Positions 18,564 to 26,507 of a DNA stretch of 64,000 nt are shown here, one piece after another; position 1 is the first letter of the stretch; each line of letters starts with the position of its first letter. A program made the position numbers and the translations under genes. Origin of the DNA: AP-15 sp963797115 (lineage in GTDB: Bacteria; Pseudomonadota; Alphaproteobacteria; ATCC43930; CGMCC-115725); assembly GCA_963797115.1 (NCBI GenBank), contig CAWCOH010000005.1:434001-498000 (forward strand). The letters are read 5' to 3'. A model generated the notes under the pieces. The model did no database searches, was not told the DNA's origin, and saw only the letters and a list, made by a program, of their open reading frames with translations.

Positions 18564-19193
18564 CTACCCGCCGTCGATTTCCTGACACCAGGCGATCGGG
18601 TGGTCGCCGCCCGTCGTACCGCCGCCGGAATAGGTAGCCTCATCGAGCGTGGCGAGCACACGCGCGGCCCCGCGCGGATTGCCGCGAAAGTTGTACCACT
18701 CGTCGGTCCGCCGCCAGACCGCCGGAAGATTCTTTGTCGAAGGATGGCCAGGGTTTTCGATATGGACGGCCGCCGGCTGAATCTGCGGGTGGCTTTCGAA
18801 ATAGGCGCCGACAAGACGCCCGTACCAAGCCCATTGATACTCGGTGTCGCTGGCGGAGTGGATGCCGGCGAACCCGCCGCCGGCGCGGATGAAGTCCTCG
18901 AAGGCAGCCTTCTGGTCCGGGTCGAGGATATCTCCCGTCGTACAGAGGAAGACGACGACTTGGTATCGGGCGAGTTCCGCCGCCGTGAAGCGGCCGGCCT
19001 CCTCGGTGCTGTCGACGCTGAAGCCGTGCTCGGCGCCCAGCGCTTCGATGGTGGTAATACCGTACGGAATTGAGTCGTGACGAAAGCCGGTCGTCTTGGA
19101 GAAAACGAGGACGGCAAAGCGCGGCTGCGAGTTCTTGGCTCGGACGGGGCTGCCGAACAGCACACACAGAACGCTGCAGACGATCAGCAGCAA
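18564..19193 (-). pseudogene. ThuA-like (trehalose-utilisation) secreted protein with premature stop
   Basis: The protein has a hydrophobic leader (LLLIVCSVLCVLFGSPVRA) and a ThuA-like fold: FAVLVFSKTTGFRHDSIPYG, GGGFAGIHSASDTEYQWAWY and DHPIAWCQEIDGG. Reading stops at TAG 18564-18566, exactly where the family continues. After that TAG the same frame reads SWYTAIGHTSESYAEPLFRR and HLLGGIE, the normal ThuA ending, overlapping the response-regulator 3' end. So one nonsense codon interrupts an otherwise intact gene. I prefer TTG 19193 as start because ATG 19349 would cross the pqqA promoter. ThuA proteins bind or process sugars; the role beside pqq is unclear. Confidence 0.7.
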
Positions 19194-19239
19194 TGAAACG
19201 TCCGCCTTCAGCTGGTTCGCAGGCCGCGGAGCCTCCAGG

Positions 19240-19268
19240 TTGACAGAACTCCGCGCCACACTTAGGTT
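19240..19268 (+). promoter_or_regulatory. probable pqqA promoter
   Basis: TTGACA at 19240-19245 is followed after 17 bases by TAGGTT at 19263-19268, about 30 bases before the pqqA ATG. A 10-base direct repeat CGCGCCACAC (19252-19261 and 19269-19278) brackets the -10 region and could bind a regulator. Confidence 0.5.
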
Positions 19269-19296
19269 CGCGCCACACCGATCGAAAGGAACAGCC

Positions 19297-19377
19297 ATGA
19301 AGTGGAAGAAACCGGTCATTGTCGAAATTTCCGTCGGGCTGGAGATCAACGCTTACGCTTGCGCCGAGGTCAAATAG
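19297..19377 (+). CDS. pqqA: PqqA, PQQ precursor peptide
   Basis: A 26-residue peptide, MKWKKPVIVEISVGLEINAY followed by ACAEVK. It carries the conserved E16 and Y20 in E-x-x-x-Y, the two residues that PqqE cross-links and that become the PQQ skeleton. AAAGGA lies about 8 bases upstream. It is the first gene of pqqABCDE; its high-copy expression relative to the rest fits its separate promoter and the 46-base gap to pqqB. Confidence 0.95.
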   Translation: MKWKKPVIVEISVGLEINAYACAEVK

Positions 19378-19423
19378 CCTTTTGACCCGCTGATCTCGCC
19401 GGCAGGTCCGGCGAGAAAATCAG

Positions 19424-20350
19424 ATGGTTCATGCGGTTGTTCTCGGCTCTGCCGCTGGCGGCGGCTTCCCGCAGTGGAATTCGAACGCCCCGGCCTGCCG
19501 CCGTGCGCGCCGGGGTGATCCGGCGGCACGGGTGTGCTCCCAAGCTGCGCTGGCGGTGTCCGCGAACAATCGAGACTGGTTCGTTCTAAACGCCCCGCCC
19601 GACCTCCGGCTGCAGATCGAGGCAACGCCGCAACTGCACCCGCGCGAAGGGCTGCGTTCTTCGCCGATCGCCGGCGTGGTGGTGACCGGTGGCGACGTCG
19701 ATGCCGTCGCTGGCCTGCTGCATCTGCGAGAGCGGCATCGTTTCGACATCTACGCGCCCTCGCGAGTTCTGAAGATCATCGCCGCCAACCCGATCTTCGA
19801 CGTGTTGGCGCCGGATTGCGTTCGGCGCATCGAATTGCCGCTCGACGAGCGAAAGGAACTCGCAGGAGCTTCCGGAGCCTCCGGACTTGCCGTTGTCGCC
19901 TTCGCCGTTCCCGGTAAGGTGCCGCTCTACCTCGAAGCGGCAGGACAGGATCCGGGAATGAGCGAGGGAGGCGATATCACAGGCTTGGAGGTCATGGAGA
20001 TAGCGACTGAAAAGAGTTTCTTTTTCATCCCCGGCTGCGCGGCGATGACCGGGGCACTCCGTGCCCGCCTCGCCGGCAGCGCGCTGGTCTTCTTCGACGG
20101 GACCTTATGGCGCGACGACGAGATGATCCGGCTCGGGGTTGGGAGCAAGACCGGACAGCGCATGGGGCATATGAGCATGAGCGGCGATGACGGCGTCATC
20201 GCTGCTTTTCGCGATCTCGGCGTAGGGCGCCGGATCTTCATCCACATCAACAACTCGAATCCGACCCTACTCGACGACTTGCCCGAACGCCGCCAGGTCA
20301 ACGACGCCGGTTGGGAAATCGCCTATGACGGCATGGAGGTGAGCCTGTGA
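19424..20350 (+). CDS. pqqB: PqqB, PQQ biosynthesis hydroxylase
   Basis: The 308-residue protein is a metallo-beta-lactamase-fold PqqB: VVLGSAAGGGFPQWNSNAP at the start, VVVTGGDVDAVAGLLHLRE, GCAAMTGALRARL, VFFDGTLWRDDEM and FIHINNSNP near the end. PqqB is an iron-dependent hydroxylase acting on the Glu-Tyr intermediate released from PqqA. Length fits the family (about 300). Its stop overlaps the pqqC GTG start. Confidence 0.95.
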   Translation: MVHAVVLGSAAGGGFPQWNSNAPACRRARRGDPAARVCSQAALAVSANNRDWFVLNAPPDLRLQIEATPQLHPREGLRSSPIAGVVVTGGDVDAVAGLLHLRERHRFDIYAPSRVLKIIAANPIFDVLAPDCVRRIELPLDERKELAGASGASGLAVVAFAVPGKVPLYLEAAGQDPGMSEGGDITGLEVMEIATEKSFFFIPGCAAMTGALRARLAGSALVFFDGTLWRDDEMIRLGVGSKTGQRMGHMSMSGDDGVIAAFRDLGVGRRIFIHINNSNPTLLDDLPERRQVNDAGWEIAYDGMEVSL

Positions 20351-21090
20351 CCGGAGCGCTGCTCTCTCCCGAGGGGCTCGAAGCCCAGCTGCGCGCGATC
20401 GGCGCCGAGCGCTACCACCACCGGCACCCCTTTCATCACCTGATGCGCGATGGCAAGCTCGATCGGGGCCAGATCCAGGCCTGGGCGCTCAACCGGTACT
20501 ACTATCAGGCGCGCATCCCGGCGAAGGACGCCTACCTCGTGGCGCGGCTGCCGACCCCGGCTTTGCGCCGGGAGTGGCGCCGGCGCATTCTCGATCATGA
20601 TGGCGACGACGAGAACACCGGCGGGATCGCCCGCTGGCTGAGGTTGACCGACGGTCTCGGTCTCGCTCGCGACTACGTGATCTCGACCGATGGTCTCCTG
20701 CCGGCGACCCGCTTTGCGGTCGACGCCTATGTCAATTTCGTTCGCGACCGGTCGCTGTTGGAGGCGGTGGCTTCTTGCCTGACCGAGATGTTCTCGATGG
20801 AGATCATCGCCGAGCGCGTCGAGGGTATGCTGCGCAGCTACGATTTTATCAGCCGCGACACGCTCGCCTATTTCACGCCGCGGCTGACCCAGGCGCCGAC
20901 CGATGTCGCCTTCGCGCTCGGCTATGTCAGAGAGCATGCCGACACGCCGGAGAAGCAGGCGCTTGTGCTCGATACTTTGCGCTTCAAATGCGACGTGCTG
21001 TGGACCCAGCTCGACGCCCTCTATTTCGCCTACGTCGAACCCCGTCTCGTCCCGCCCGGCGCCTTCGTCCCGGAAAAGCCGGCTCGATGA
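20347..21090 (+). CDS. pqqC: PqqC, pyrroloquinoline-quinone synthase
   Basis: 247 residues, with the family signatures HHRHPFHHLMRDGKL, WALNRYYYQARIPAKDA, HDGDDENTGGIARWLRLTDG and EMFSMEIIAERVEG. PqqC is the cofactor-less oxidase that performs the last eight-electron ring-closing oxidation to PQQ. It starts at GTG 20347, overlapping the pqqB TGA, and its own TGA overlaps the pqqD ATG, so B, C and D are translationally coupled. Confidence 0.95.
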   Translation: MTGALLSPEGLEAQLRAIGAERYHHRHPFHHLMRDGKLDRGQIQAWALNRYYYQARIPAKDAYLVARLPTPALRREWRRRILDHDGDDENTGGIARWLRLTDGLGLARDYVISTDGLLPATRFAVDAYVNFVRDRSLLEAVASCLTEMFSMEIIAERVEGMLRSYDFISRDTLAYFTPRLTQAPTDVAFALGYVREHADTPEKQALVLDTLRFKCDVLWTQLDALYFAYVEPRLVPPGAFVPEKPAR

Positions 21091-21377
21091 CGGCGGGAAG
21101 ACCCCCCATCGAGACAACCGACGTCCTTTCCTTTGCACCTCATGTGAGGTTCCGCTTCGACGAAACGCGCAAGGCGTGGGTCGTCCTCGCCCCGGAGCGG
21201 CTGTTGCTGCCCGATGAGCAGGCCGTCGAGATCCTGCGTCTGATCGATGGTGAACGCGACGTCGACGCGATCATCGACGATCTCGCCCGCCGGTTCGACG
21301 CGCCGCGCGACGTGATCGCCGGTGATGTCTTGCCGATGCTACAGGATCTCGTCGACAAAAGGGTATTGCGGCAGTGA
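21087..21377 (+). CDS. pqqD: PqqD, PqqA-binding chaperone
   Basis: A 96-residue RRE-type (RiPP recognition element) protein: FAPHVRFRFDETRKAWVVLA, PDEQAVEILRLIDGERDVDA and VLPMLQDLVDKRVLRQ. PqqD binds PqqA and presents it to the radical-SAM enzyme PqqE. It overlaps both pqqC (ATGA) and pqqE (GTGA). It is a separate gene here, not fused to pqqC or pqqE as in some bacteria. Confidence 0.95.
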   Translation: MTAGRPPIETTDVLSFAPHVRFRFDETRKAWVVLAPERLLLPDEQAVEILRLIDGERDVDAIIDDLARRFDAPRDVIAGDVLPMLQDLVDKRVLRQ

Positions 21378-22525
21378 CTCTGCCGGTGGGCGTCAGTGTC
21401 GAGCCGCCGCTGGCGCTGCTCGCCGAGCTGACGCATCGCTGCCCGCTGCGCTGCCCCTATTGCTCGAACCCGACCGAGTTGATGCGCGCCAGCGCCGAGC
21501 TCGATACGGCGACGTGGGAACGGGTGTTCAAAGAGGCGGCGGCGCTGGGTGTATTGCAGGTGCATTTTTCCGGCGGCGAGCCGCTGGTTCGCCGCGACCT
21601 TGCCGAGCTCGTCTCGCATGCCACCACCGCCGGGCTCTATGTCAATCTGATCACGTCCGGCATCGGGCTCGACGCCGCTCGGCTGGCCCAGCTTGTCGAG
21701 GCCGGGCTCGAGCACGTGCAGCTGAGCCTGCAGGATTCCGACGCCGGTTCGGGCGATCGAATTGCCGGCCTCGCCGGTGCGCAGCAGGCCAAGCGGGAGG
21801 CTGCCGCCCTTGTCCGCGCCGCGGGTCTGCCGCTGACCGTCAACGCGGTCGTTCATCGGCAGAATCTCGAACGGCTCGAAGCGACCATCGGGCTTGCGAT
21901 ACAGCTCGGCGCCGAACGGCTCGAGGTCGCCCATGTGCAATATTATGGCTGGGCATTGGCCAACCGGGCGGCTCTGCTGCCGAGCCGGGAACAGCTCGAA
22001 ACGTCTACCGCGACCGTCGAAACCGCGCGGGCTCGCCTCGCCGGCCGTCTCGCCATCGACTATGTCGTTCCGGATTATTACGCGCATTGGCCAAAGGCGT
22101 GCATGGGCGGCTGGGGCCGGCGTTTCCTCAATGTTACGCCGTCCGGCAGAGTGCTGCCGTGCCACGCGGCGGAAACCCTGCCGGGTCTTCAGTTTCCAAC
22201 GCTTGCCGAGGCCAGCCTCTCCGAGATCTGGTACCGCTCCGCGGCGTTCGCGTGGTTTCGCGGCACGGCGTGGATGGCCGAGCCCTGCCGTTCCTGCGAG
22301 CGGCGTGAGATCGACTGGGGCGGTTGTCGCTGCCAGGCTTTTGCGCTGACCGGCGATGCTGCCCGCACCGACCCGGCCTGCTCGCTCTCTCCTGATCACT
22401 GGCTTCTCGCCGCCGCTCGCCGCGAAGCCGCCGACGCGACACCCGATTTTATCTATCGGCAATATTCTCATGCGGCGGCGCGGTCAGCGGGCGGGTTGCC
22501 TGGTCAGCCCGGCGGCGAAAGGTAG
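21374..22525 (+). CDS. pqqE: PqqE, radical-SAM PqqA peptide cyclase
   Basis: 383 residues. The radical-SAM cluster motif is C-x3-C-x2-C in HRCPLRCPYCSNP, followed by HFSGGEPLVRRDL. The C-terminal SPASM region carries Cys in KACMGGWG, MAEPCRSCERREIDWGGCRC and TDPACSLSPDH, the ligands for auxiliary iron-sulfur clusters. It joins the Glu and Tyr side chains of PqqA. GTG 21374 overlaps the pqqD stop. It is the last gene of the pqq operon; no pqqF/G peptidase follows, so a peptidase from elsewhere must finish the job. Confidence 0.95.
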   Translation: MTLPVGVSVEPPLALLAELTHRCPLRCPYCSNPTELMRASAELDTATWERVFKEAAALGVLQVHFSGGEPLVRRDLAELVSHATTAGLYVNLITSGIGLDAARLAQLVEAGLEHVQLSLQDSDAGSGDRIAGLAGAQQAKREAAALVRAAGLPLTVNAVVHRQNLERLEATIGLAIQLGAERLEVAHVQYYGWALANRAALLPSREQLETSTATVETARARLAGRLAIDYVVPDYYAHWPKACMGGWGRRFLNVTPSGRVLPCHAAETLPGLQFPTLAEASLSEIWYRSAAFAWFRGTAWMAEPCRSCERREIDWGGCRCQAFALTGDAARTDPACSLSPDHWLLAAARREAADATPDFIYRQYSHAAARSAGGLPGQPGGER

Positions 22526-22538
22526 GTGGTGGGCCGCG

Positions 22539-22943
22539 TTACCGGCACTCCAGATTGGCCTCCGCTTGCGCGCGGCGCAGCTCCTCGATCACCGCCTTGA
22601 GTTGGGGCGGGTCGCGAAACAGACCAACCCGCCCTCCGACCCCGCCGCCGGCCTGGAGGCTGAGCGCGGTTTCCGCCCGCTCGTAATCGGAATACGGCAT
22701 CAGCCCGGCAATCATGTCGATGGCGCACGAGCACTTGAAAAGCGCCTCGCGCGTGTTGCCGTTGGCCGCCATGCAGCCGATGACATAATCCGCCCGAGCC
22801 GCGGTCGGATAGTCGTTGTCCGCGGCCCCCGCCGGCGCGGCTGAGGAGAGCAGCAATGCCGCTACCGCGCGAAAACTCGGCGAGGCCAGAGCGCGAAAGG
22901 GCAGTTCCCGGCTCGGCCGGAATTGCGTAGGTGTCTTACCCAA
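22539..22943 (-). CDS. hypothetical secreted cysteine-containing protein
   Basis: A 134-residue protein with an export-like leader (FRAVAALLLSSAAPAGAAD) and a small mature domain with three Cys, in VIGCMAANGN and FKCSCAIDMIAGLMPYSD, plus a C-terminal Cys. I do not recognise a named family; its place between pqqE and xoxF, convergent with pqqE, suggests a periplasmic role in quinoprotein metabolism. The annotated start is TTG 22943 and no better start codon is in frame, so the true N-terminus is unsure. Confidence 0.6.
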   Translation of the reverse strand: MGKTPTQFRPSRELPFRALASPSFRAVAALLLSSAAPAGAADNDYPTAARADYVIGCMAANGNTREALFKCSCAIDMIAGLMPYSDYERAETALSLQAGGGVGGRVGLFRDPPQLKAVIEELRRAQAEANLECR

Positions 22944-22998
22944 TTGACCTTCGGCGTGCCACGATCACGAGTTGAATTGTCGATTGCACGTCTCGCCA

Positions 22999-23037
22999 TG
23001 TGCAGCGAATCTGCAGCAAAATATCGTCTCGAGGTTG
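22999..23037 (+). promoter_or_regulatory. tandem 11-bp element upstream of xoxF (copy 1)
   Basis: Two adjacent 11-base units, TGTGCAGCGAA (22999-23009) and TCTGCAGCAAA (23010-23020), are followed by GGTTG at 23033-23037. The same arrangement, with exactly 15 bases between TCTGCAGC and GGTTG, occurs at 39381 and 51932. It ends about 240 bases before the xoxF start, a normal distance for an activator site plus leader. Confidence 0.5.
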
Positions 23038-23067
23038 AAATGCCAGTGGGCCGACGCGGTAGCGACT

Positions 23068-23093
23068 ACCGTATACCGTGTAAAGTCTACGGT
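23068..23093 (+). promoter_or_regulatory. inverted repeat in the xoxF leader
   Basis: ACCGTA at 23068-23073 and TACGGT at 23088-23093 form a dyad with a 14-base spacer, and a second ACCGT follows the first. Apart from this and the upstream tandem element, the 335-base gap 22944-23278 contains no gene. GGGAGGAAGAGG just before 23279 is the xoxF ribosome site. Confidence 0.35.
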
Positions 23094-23278
23094 GCGAACT
23101 CGGTATTTTTATGGCGATTGCCGAAGCCGGCTGAAGTGAAATAGGATAGTTAACGAAGGGACCCGGTCAGCCTACGCGGGCGGGTACTCGTTACCGCCGT
23201 GCCCTCCGTTGGGGAGTAAGGCGCGGACGGTTGGCGTTCCCGTGACGCCGTCAAATCAATGCGAGGGAGGAAGAGGCC

Positions 23279-25135
23279 GTGAGATCGTATCGGTTGTGGT
23301 TCGTAGCGTCCATGCTCGGGCTTTTTTCGGGCGCGGCCGGCGCCAACGAGGAACTGATCAAACTTTCAAAAGATCCGAACCAGTGGGTCATGCCCGCCGG
23401 CGATTACGCGAACACGCGCTACAGCGCCCTCAACCAGATCAACAAGGAGAACGCCAAAAACTTGCGCCCGCTATGGACTTTCTCTACCGGGGTGCTGCGC
23501 GGTCACGAAGGTGGACCGTTGGTGATCGGGGACGTCATGTACATCTCGACCCCGTTCCCGAACAATGTTTTCGCGCTCGACCTCAACAATAACGGGCGCA
23601 TTCTGTGGAAGTATGAACCGCGGCAGGATCCGACCGTCATTGCCGTGATGTGCTGCGACTCGGTCAACCGCGGCGTCGCCTATGCCGACGGCAAGATTTT
23701 CTTGCATCAGGCCGACACGACGCTCGTGGCGCTCGACGCGAAGACCGGCAAGGAATTATGGAGCGTCAAAAACGGCGACCCGAAGAAGGGCGAAACCGGA
23801 ACGAGCGCGCCGCTTGTCGTCAAGGACAAGGTGCTTATAGGCATAAGCGGCGGCGAATTCGGTGTTCATGCGCATGTCACCGCCTACAACATGAAGGACG
23901 GATCGCGGGCATGGCGGGCCTACTCGGAAGGACCCGACGACCAGATCCTGTTCGACGCCAATACGACCGAACTCGGCAAGCCCGTTGGCAAGGACTCGTC
24001 GATCAAGACGTGGCAGGGCGAGCAGTGGAAGATCGGCGGGGGCGGGACCTGGGGCTGGATCTCCTACGACCCGCAGCTCAACCTAATCTATTACGGCTCA
24101 GGCAATCCCAGCACCTGGAACCCGGTCCAGCGGCCGGGTGACAACAAATGGTCGATGACCATTTTCGCGCGCAACCCGGATACCGGAATCGCCAAGTGGG
24201 CTTATCAGATGACGCCGCACGATCAGTGGGACTATGACGGCGTCAATGAGATGGTCCTTGTCGACGTCAACGTAAAAGGCCAGCCGACCAAGGCGCTGGT
24301 CCACTTCGACCGCAATGGTTTCGGCTACACCCTCAATCGGGAGAACGGGGCGCTGCTCGTCGCTGAAAAGTTCGATCCGAGGGTCAACTGGGCGTCGAAA
24401 ATCGACATGCAGACGGGTAGACCGGATGTCGTCGCCGAGTTTGCTCCGGGCGCGGCCGGCGAAGACAAGAACTACAAGAATGTTTGTCCTGCCGCACTCG
24501 GCTCGAAAGATCAGCAGCCGGTCGCCTTTTCGCCGAAGACCGGGCTCTTCTATATCCCGACCAACCACGTCTGCATGGACTACGAACCGTTCAAGGTGTC
24601 GTACACCGCCGGACAGCCCTATGTCGGTGCGACACTGTCGATGTATCCGCCGCAAGGGGAAACCAACCTCGGCAACTTCATCGCCTGGGACCCCAGCGCC
24701 GGCAAGATCGTCTGGTCGGTCCCCGAGCCGTTCTCGGTATGGTCCGGGGCGCTTGCGACCGCAGGTGATGTCGTCTTCTACGGCACGCTCGAGGGGTATC
24801 TGAAGGCCGTCGACATACAAACCGGCAAGGAACTCTATTGCTTCAAGACGCCTTCCGGGATCATCGGCAACGTCAACACTTACACCCACGGCGGCAAGCA
24901 ATACATCGCGGTGCTGTCGGGTGTTGGCGGCTGGGCCGGCATCGGCATGGCTGCCGGCCTGACGCAGGCGCCGGCTGCCGAAGAATGGCATCGCGCGGCG
25001 AGCGGCACGCACCAGCCGACCGAGGTTGAGCGGGCCATCAATACGGCTGGGCTCGGCACAGTCGGTGCGTATAAGGCCCTCGCCAACTACACCCAGCTGG
25101 GCGGCGTTCTGACGGTGTTCGGCCTTCCCGAGTGA
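23279..25135 (+). CDS. xoxF: XoxF, lanthanide-dependent PQQ methanol dehydrogenase
   Basis: 618 residues with a signal peptide ending near AAGAN and an eight-bladed quinoprotein propeller. The adjacent disulphide cysteines are C125-C126 (AVMCCDSVNRG). The metal site reads DQWDYDGVNE: catalytic D318 plus the extra D320 two residues on, the hallmark of lanthanide (XoxF) in place of calcium (MxaF, where an Ala follows DY). The periplasmic enzyme oxidises methanol (and formaldehyde) and passes electrons to cytochrome XoxG. GTG 23279 has a strong GGAGGAAGAGG site. No mxaI-like small subunit is present. Confidence 0.95.
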   Translation: MRSYRLWFVASMLGLFSGAAGANEELIKLSKDPNQWVMPAGDYANTRYSALNQINKENAKNLRPLWTFSTGVLRGHEGGPLVIGDVMYISTPFPNNVFALDLNNNGRILWKYEPRQDPTVIAVMCCDSVNRGVAYADGKIFLHQADTTLVALDAKTGKELWSVKNGDPKKGETGTSAPLVVKDKVLIGISGGEFGVHAHVTAYNMKDGSRAWRAYSEGPDDQILFDANTTELGKPVGKDSSIKTWQGEQWKIGGGGTWGWISYDPQLNLIYYGSGNPSTWNPVQRPGDNKWSMTIFARNPDTGIAKWAYQMTPHDQWDYDGVNEMVLVDVNVKGQPTKALVHFDRNGFGYTLNRENGALLVAEKFDPRVNWASKIDMQTGRPDVVAEFAPGAAGEDKNYKNVCPAALGSKDQQPVAFSPKTGLFYIPTNHVCMDYEPFKVSYTAGQPYVGATLSMYPPQGETNLGNFIAWDPSAGKIVWSVPEPFSVWSGALATAGDVVFYGTLEGYLKAVDIQTGKELYCFKTPSGIIGNVNTYTHGGKQYIAVLSGVGGWAGIGMAAGLTQAPAAEEWHRAASGTHQPTEVERAINTAGLGTVGAYKALANYTQLGGVLTVFGLPE

Positions 25136-25160
25136 GCGCCGCGTAATTCGGCCGTGGCGC

Positions 25161-25193
25161 GGGCCGGCGTCCCGCCCCGCGGGAGGTCGGCCC
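25161..25193 (+). terminator. stem-loop between xoxF and xoxG
   Basis: GGGCCG (25161-25166) pairs with CGGCCC (25188-25193), and TCCCGC (25170-25175) with GCGGGA (25179-25184), leaving a 3-base loop and one internal loop. There is only a short T tract after it. It may act as a leaky terminator or mRNA stabiliser, setting xoxF expression above xoxG and xoxJ. Confidence 0.5.
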
Positions 25194-25238
25194 TTTGCTT
25201 CGGCGCCGCTCACGGCCCAGATTTTTGGGAGGCTCGCG

Positions 25239-25667
25239 ATGAGGGTGTATCCGCCGCTCTGTTGCGCCCTTGGGCTGGTGATTTGGGCAACCGGCCTGGC
25301 GCCCGCGGCAGGAGCCGATCCCGACGCCAAAACCCCTTACACGGTCGAAGACGGCAAGGTCGACCGGAAGACCTTCAACGGCTGGCGGCGTTACACCGAG
25401 TCTTGCCTGCGGTGCCACGGTCCTGACGGCGCCGGCAGCTCCTACGGGCCGGACCTCGTCGAATCAGCCAAGCACATGACCCCGGACGAATTCAACGAGA
25501 TCGTCGTCAACGGCCGGACCAACGTCAGTGCGGCCAACACCAATGTGATGCCGCCCTTTGGCGAGGTCGAGGACGTGGTCCTCTATCTCGACGACATATG
25601 GGCCTATCTGAAGGCGCGCGCCGACGGCGTTTTAGGCCGGGGCCGGCCGCCGCGGATCGGTGATTAG
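25239..25667 (+). CDS. xoxG: XoxG, c-type cytochrome electron acceptor
   Basis: A 142-residue secreted cytochrome c. The leader ends at AAGAD. The haem motif is C56-L-R-C59-H60 (ESCLRCHG), and the distal ligand is probably the Met in NTNVMPPFGE. The YLDDIWAYLKARADG helix closes the fold. XoxG takes electrons from XoxF in the periplasm. ATG 25239 follows GGGAGG. Its stop touches the xoxJ GTG, so the two are coupled. Confidence 0.88.
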   Translation: MRVYPPLCCALGLVIWATGLAPAAGADPDAKTPYTVEDGKVDRKTFNGWRRYTESCLRCHGPDGAGSSYGPDLVESAKHMTPDEFNEIVVNGRTNVSAANTNVMPPFGEVEDVVLYLDDIWAYLKARADGVLGRGRPPRIGD

Positions 25668-26498
25668 GTGAGCATCTGTCAGCGCCTTCTCGCGCCACTG
25701 CTGGGTGCTGTTTTCGTCTGCGGCAGCGGGCCTATCGCCGCACAGACAGGCGAGATCGTCGATCCCAGCACGCTCAAGGTCTGCGCCGATCCGCATAACC
25801 TTCCTTTTTCCGACGAGAAGAAAGCCGGCTTCGAGAACAAGATCGCCGAGCTCATCGGTGCCGAGCTCGGGCGCACGGTCGATTACGTATGGTACCCGCA
25901 AGTAATTGGGTTCGTGCGCAATACCCTGCGGGCGCATCTGTGTGACCTGGTGATGGGCACGGTTGCCGGCGACGACGTCATGCAGACGACGAACCCCTAT
26001 TATTTCACGACCTACGTAATTCTCTTTCGCTCGGACAGGGGCCTCAGGATCGACGGAATGCAGGATCGGCAGCTTCCGAATTTGCGGCTTGGCGTGGTTG
26101 CCGGGACACCGCCTGGCGACCTCCTCGCCCACCACGACCTAATGGCTCGCACCAAGCCCTATCCGCTTACCGTCGACACGCGATTTGCATCCCCCACCCA
26201 TGAAATGGTCCGAGACATCGCTGACGGGACCATCGATGTCGGGTTTCTGTGGGGACCGATCGCCGGCTACTACCGCAAACGAGACGATCTGCCGATAGCT
26301 CTCATACCGTTGCCGAGCGAGCCTGGAGCCGCACGCATGGAATACCACATCGCGATGGGCGTCCGCGCCAACGAGCCCGAATGGCGGCGCCGCATCAACG
26401 CCGCAATCCTCAAACGGCAGGGCGAGATCACGGCGATCCTGCGCGACTACGGCATCCCGCTACTCAATGAGCGGGGCGAGCTCGCCGATCCCCGATAG
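25668..26498 (+). CDS. xoxJ: XoxJ, periplasmic binding-protein-like partner of XoxF
   Basis: A 276-residue secreted protein of the solute-binding (SBP_bac_3-like) fold, starting at GTG 25668 right after the xoxG stop. After the leader (ending IAAQ) it reads TLKVCADPHNLPFSDEKKAG, the typical MxaJ/XoxJ opening, then GELGRTVDYVWYP, LRAHLCDLVMG and DVGFLWGPIAGYYRK. XoxJ is thought to help activate or mature XoxF; it is not a classical transporter component, and no ABC genes sit with it. Confidence 0.85.
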   Translation: MSICQRLLAPLLGAVFVCGSGPIAAQTGEIVDPSTLKVCADPHNLPFSDEKKAGFENKIAELIGAELGRTVDYVWYPQVIGFVRNTLRAHLCDLVMGTVAGDDVMQTTNPYYFTTYVILFRSDRGLRIDGMQDRQLPNLRLGVVAGTPPGDLLAHHDLMARTKPYPLTVDTRFASPTHEMVRDIADGTIDVGFLWGPIAGYYRKRDDLPIALIPLPSEPGAARMEYHIAMGVRANEPEWRRRINAAILKRQGEITAILRDYGIPLLNERGELADPR

Positions 26499-26507
26499 AG
26501 GTGCGGG

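Noticed and set aside
24098..25330. A long minus-strand frame across xoxF
   Set aside because: It is a shadow of the highly conserved XoxF coding frame.
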